Below the pieces are notes generated by a model. It searched no databases. It was not told the DNA's origin and was given only the letters and a program-made list of their open reading frames with translations. Below are positions 23,833 to 23,872 of a stretch of 23,872 bases of DNA, piece after piece. The translations under genes and the position numbers were made by a program. The DNA lies in contig CAYVUI010000074.1 of assembly GCA_964454745.1 (NCBI GenBank), positions 1-23,872 on the forward strand, in the 5' to 3' direction. Numbering within the stretch: position 1 is the stretch's first letter; every line of letters begins with the position of its first letter. This stretch comes from CAYVUI01 sp964454745. GTDB lineage: Bacteria > Planctomycetota > Phycisphaerae > Sedimentisphaerales > Anaerohalosphaeraceae.

Positions 23833-23872
23833 ATGGAACTCGATTTTATAAGAAACGCTGATGACGCAGATT
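23833..23872 (+). CDS. Possible start of a gene running off the window
   Basis: An ATG at 23833 with AAGGA about 6 bases upstream opens a frame (MELDFIRNADDAD) to the window end. Thirteen residues are too few to identify it, and the following sequence (AACGCTGATGACGCAGATT) resembles non-coding repeat text seen between genes in related genomes, so this may not be a gene. Confidence 0.2.
   Translation, partial: MELDFIRNADDAD

Overview
The window looks like chromosomal DNA of a marine or sediment bacterium of the Planctomycetota, most likely a Phycisphaerae/Sedimentisphaerales-type lineage. The reasons are two Tat-exported sulfatases, several secreted right-handed beta-helix proteins, a secreted protein ending in a planctomycete-style dockerin-like tail (GDMNDDCKVD...), a URO-D-like protein placed beside glycan genes, and the absence of SusC/SusD genes. 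Lineage is inferred from gene style only; there is no rRNA or tRNA gene in the window.

Layout. Bases 1-3634 (+): the 3' part of a beta-helix protein gene, a uroporphyrinogen-decarboxylase-superfamily protein one base downstream, and an SGNH esterase/acyltransferase. Bases 3781-5250 (+): a three-gene regulatory operon with an ECF sigma factor, a small single-TM protein (probable anti-sigma factor) and a membrane-anchored CnrX/Spy-type sensor with a His/Pro-rich tail. Bases 5353-7341 (+): a large secreted protein with an IPT-like region, an Ig-like domain, two DUF1566/Lcl-type domains and a dockerin-like end. Bases 7428-8597 (-): a XylR-type regulator (sugar-binding LacI-like domain plus AraC helix-turn-helix), divergent from an 8874-15885 (+) catabolic operon of two sulfatases and, after a clear terminator, two paralogous beta-helix proteins. 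A short, broken 5' end of an FGGY sugar kinase gene follows at 15903-15986. Bases 15997-20139 (-): a 1380-residue sensor histidine kinase with an ABC-substrate-binding-like periplasmic sensor and six PAS domains. Bases 20433-23236 (-): a cupin/AraC regulator followed by a BNR-repeat, sialidase-fold protein with a LamG-like end, closed by a strong terminator. Bases 23237-23872 carry no convincing gene but contain a striking repeat array.

How it fits together. The genes read as a locus for taking apart a sulfated (probably algal) polysaccharide: sulfatases remove sulfate, beta-helix proteins cleave or bind the backbone, an esterase removes acyl groups, and a sugar kinase, now decayed, once fed the monomer into metabolism. 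Two sugar-sensing AraC-type regulators and a large sensor kinase provide control. The divergent promoter at 8742-8823 holds three copies of a two-part half-site (TGTCGCA-N6-CC), two of them exactly 21 bp apart, which is the arrangement expected for an AraC-type regulator.

The most unusual structure is at 23444-23699: two tandem 128-bp units, aligned without gaps, each carrying six short dyads of the form TAC(A)-N-(T)GTA. Their centres follow the same spacing series (22, 13, 13, 29, 29 bp) in both units, and paired substitutions keep several dyads symmetrical. I do not recognise it as a named element.
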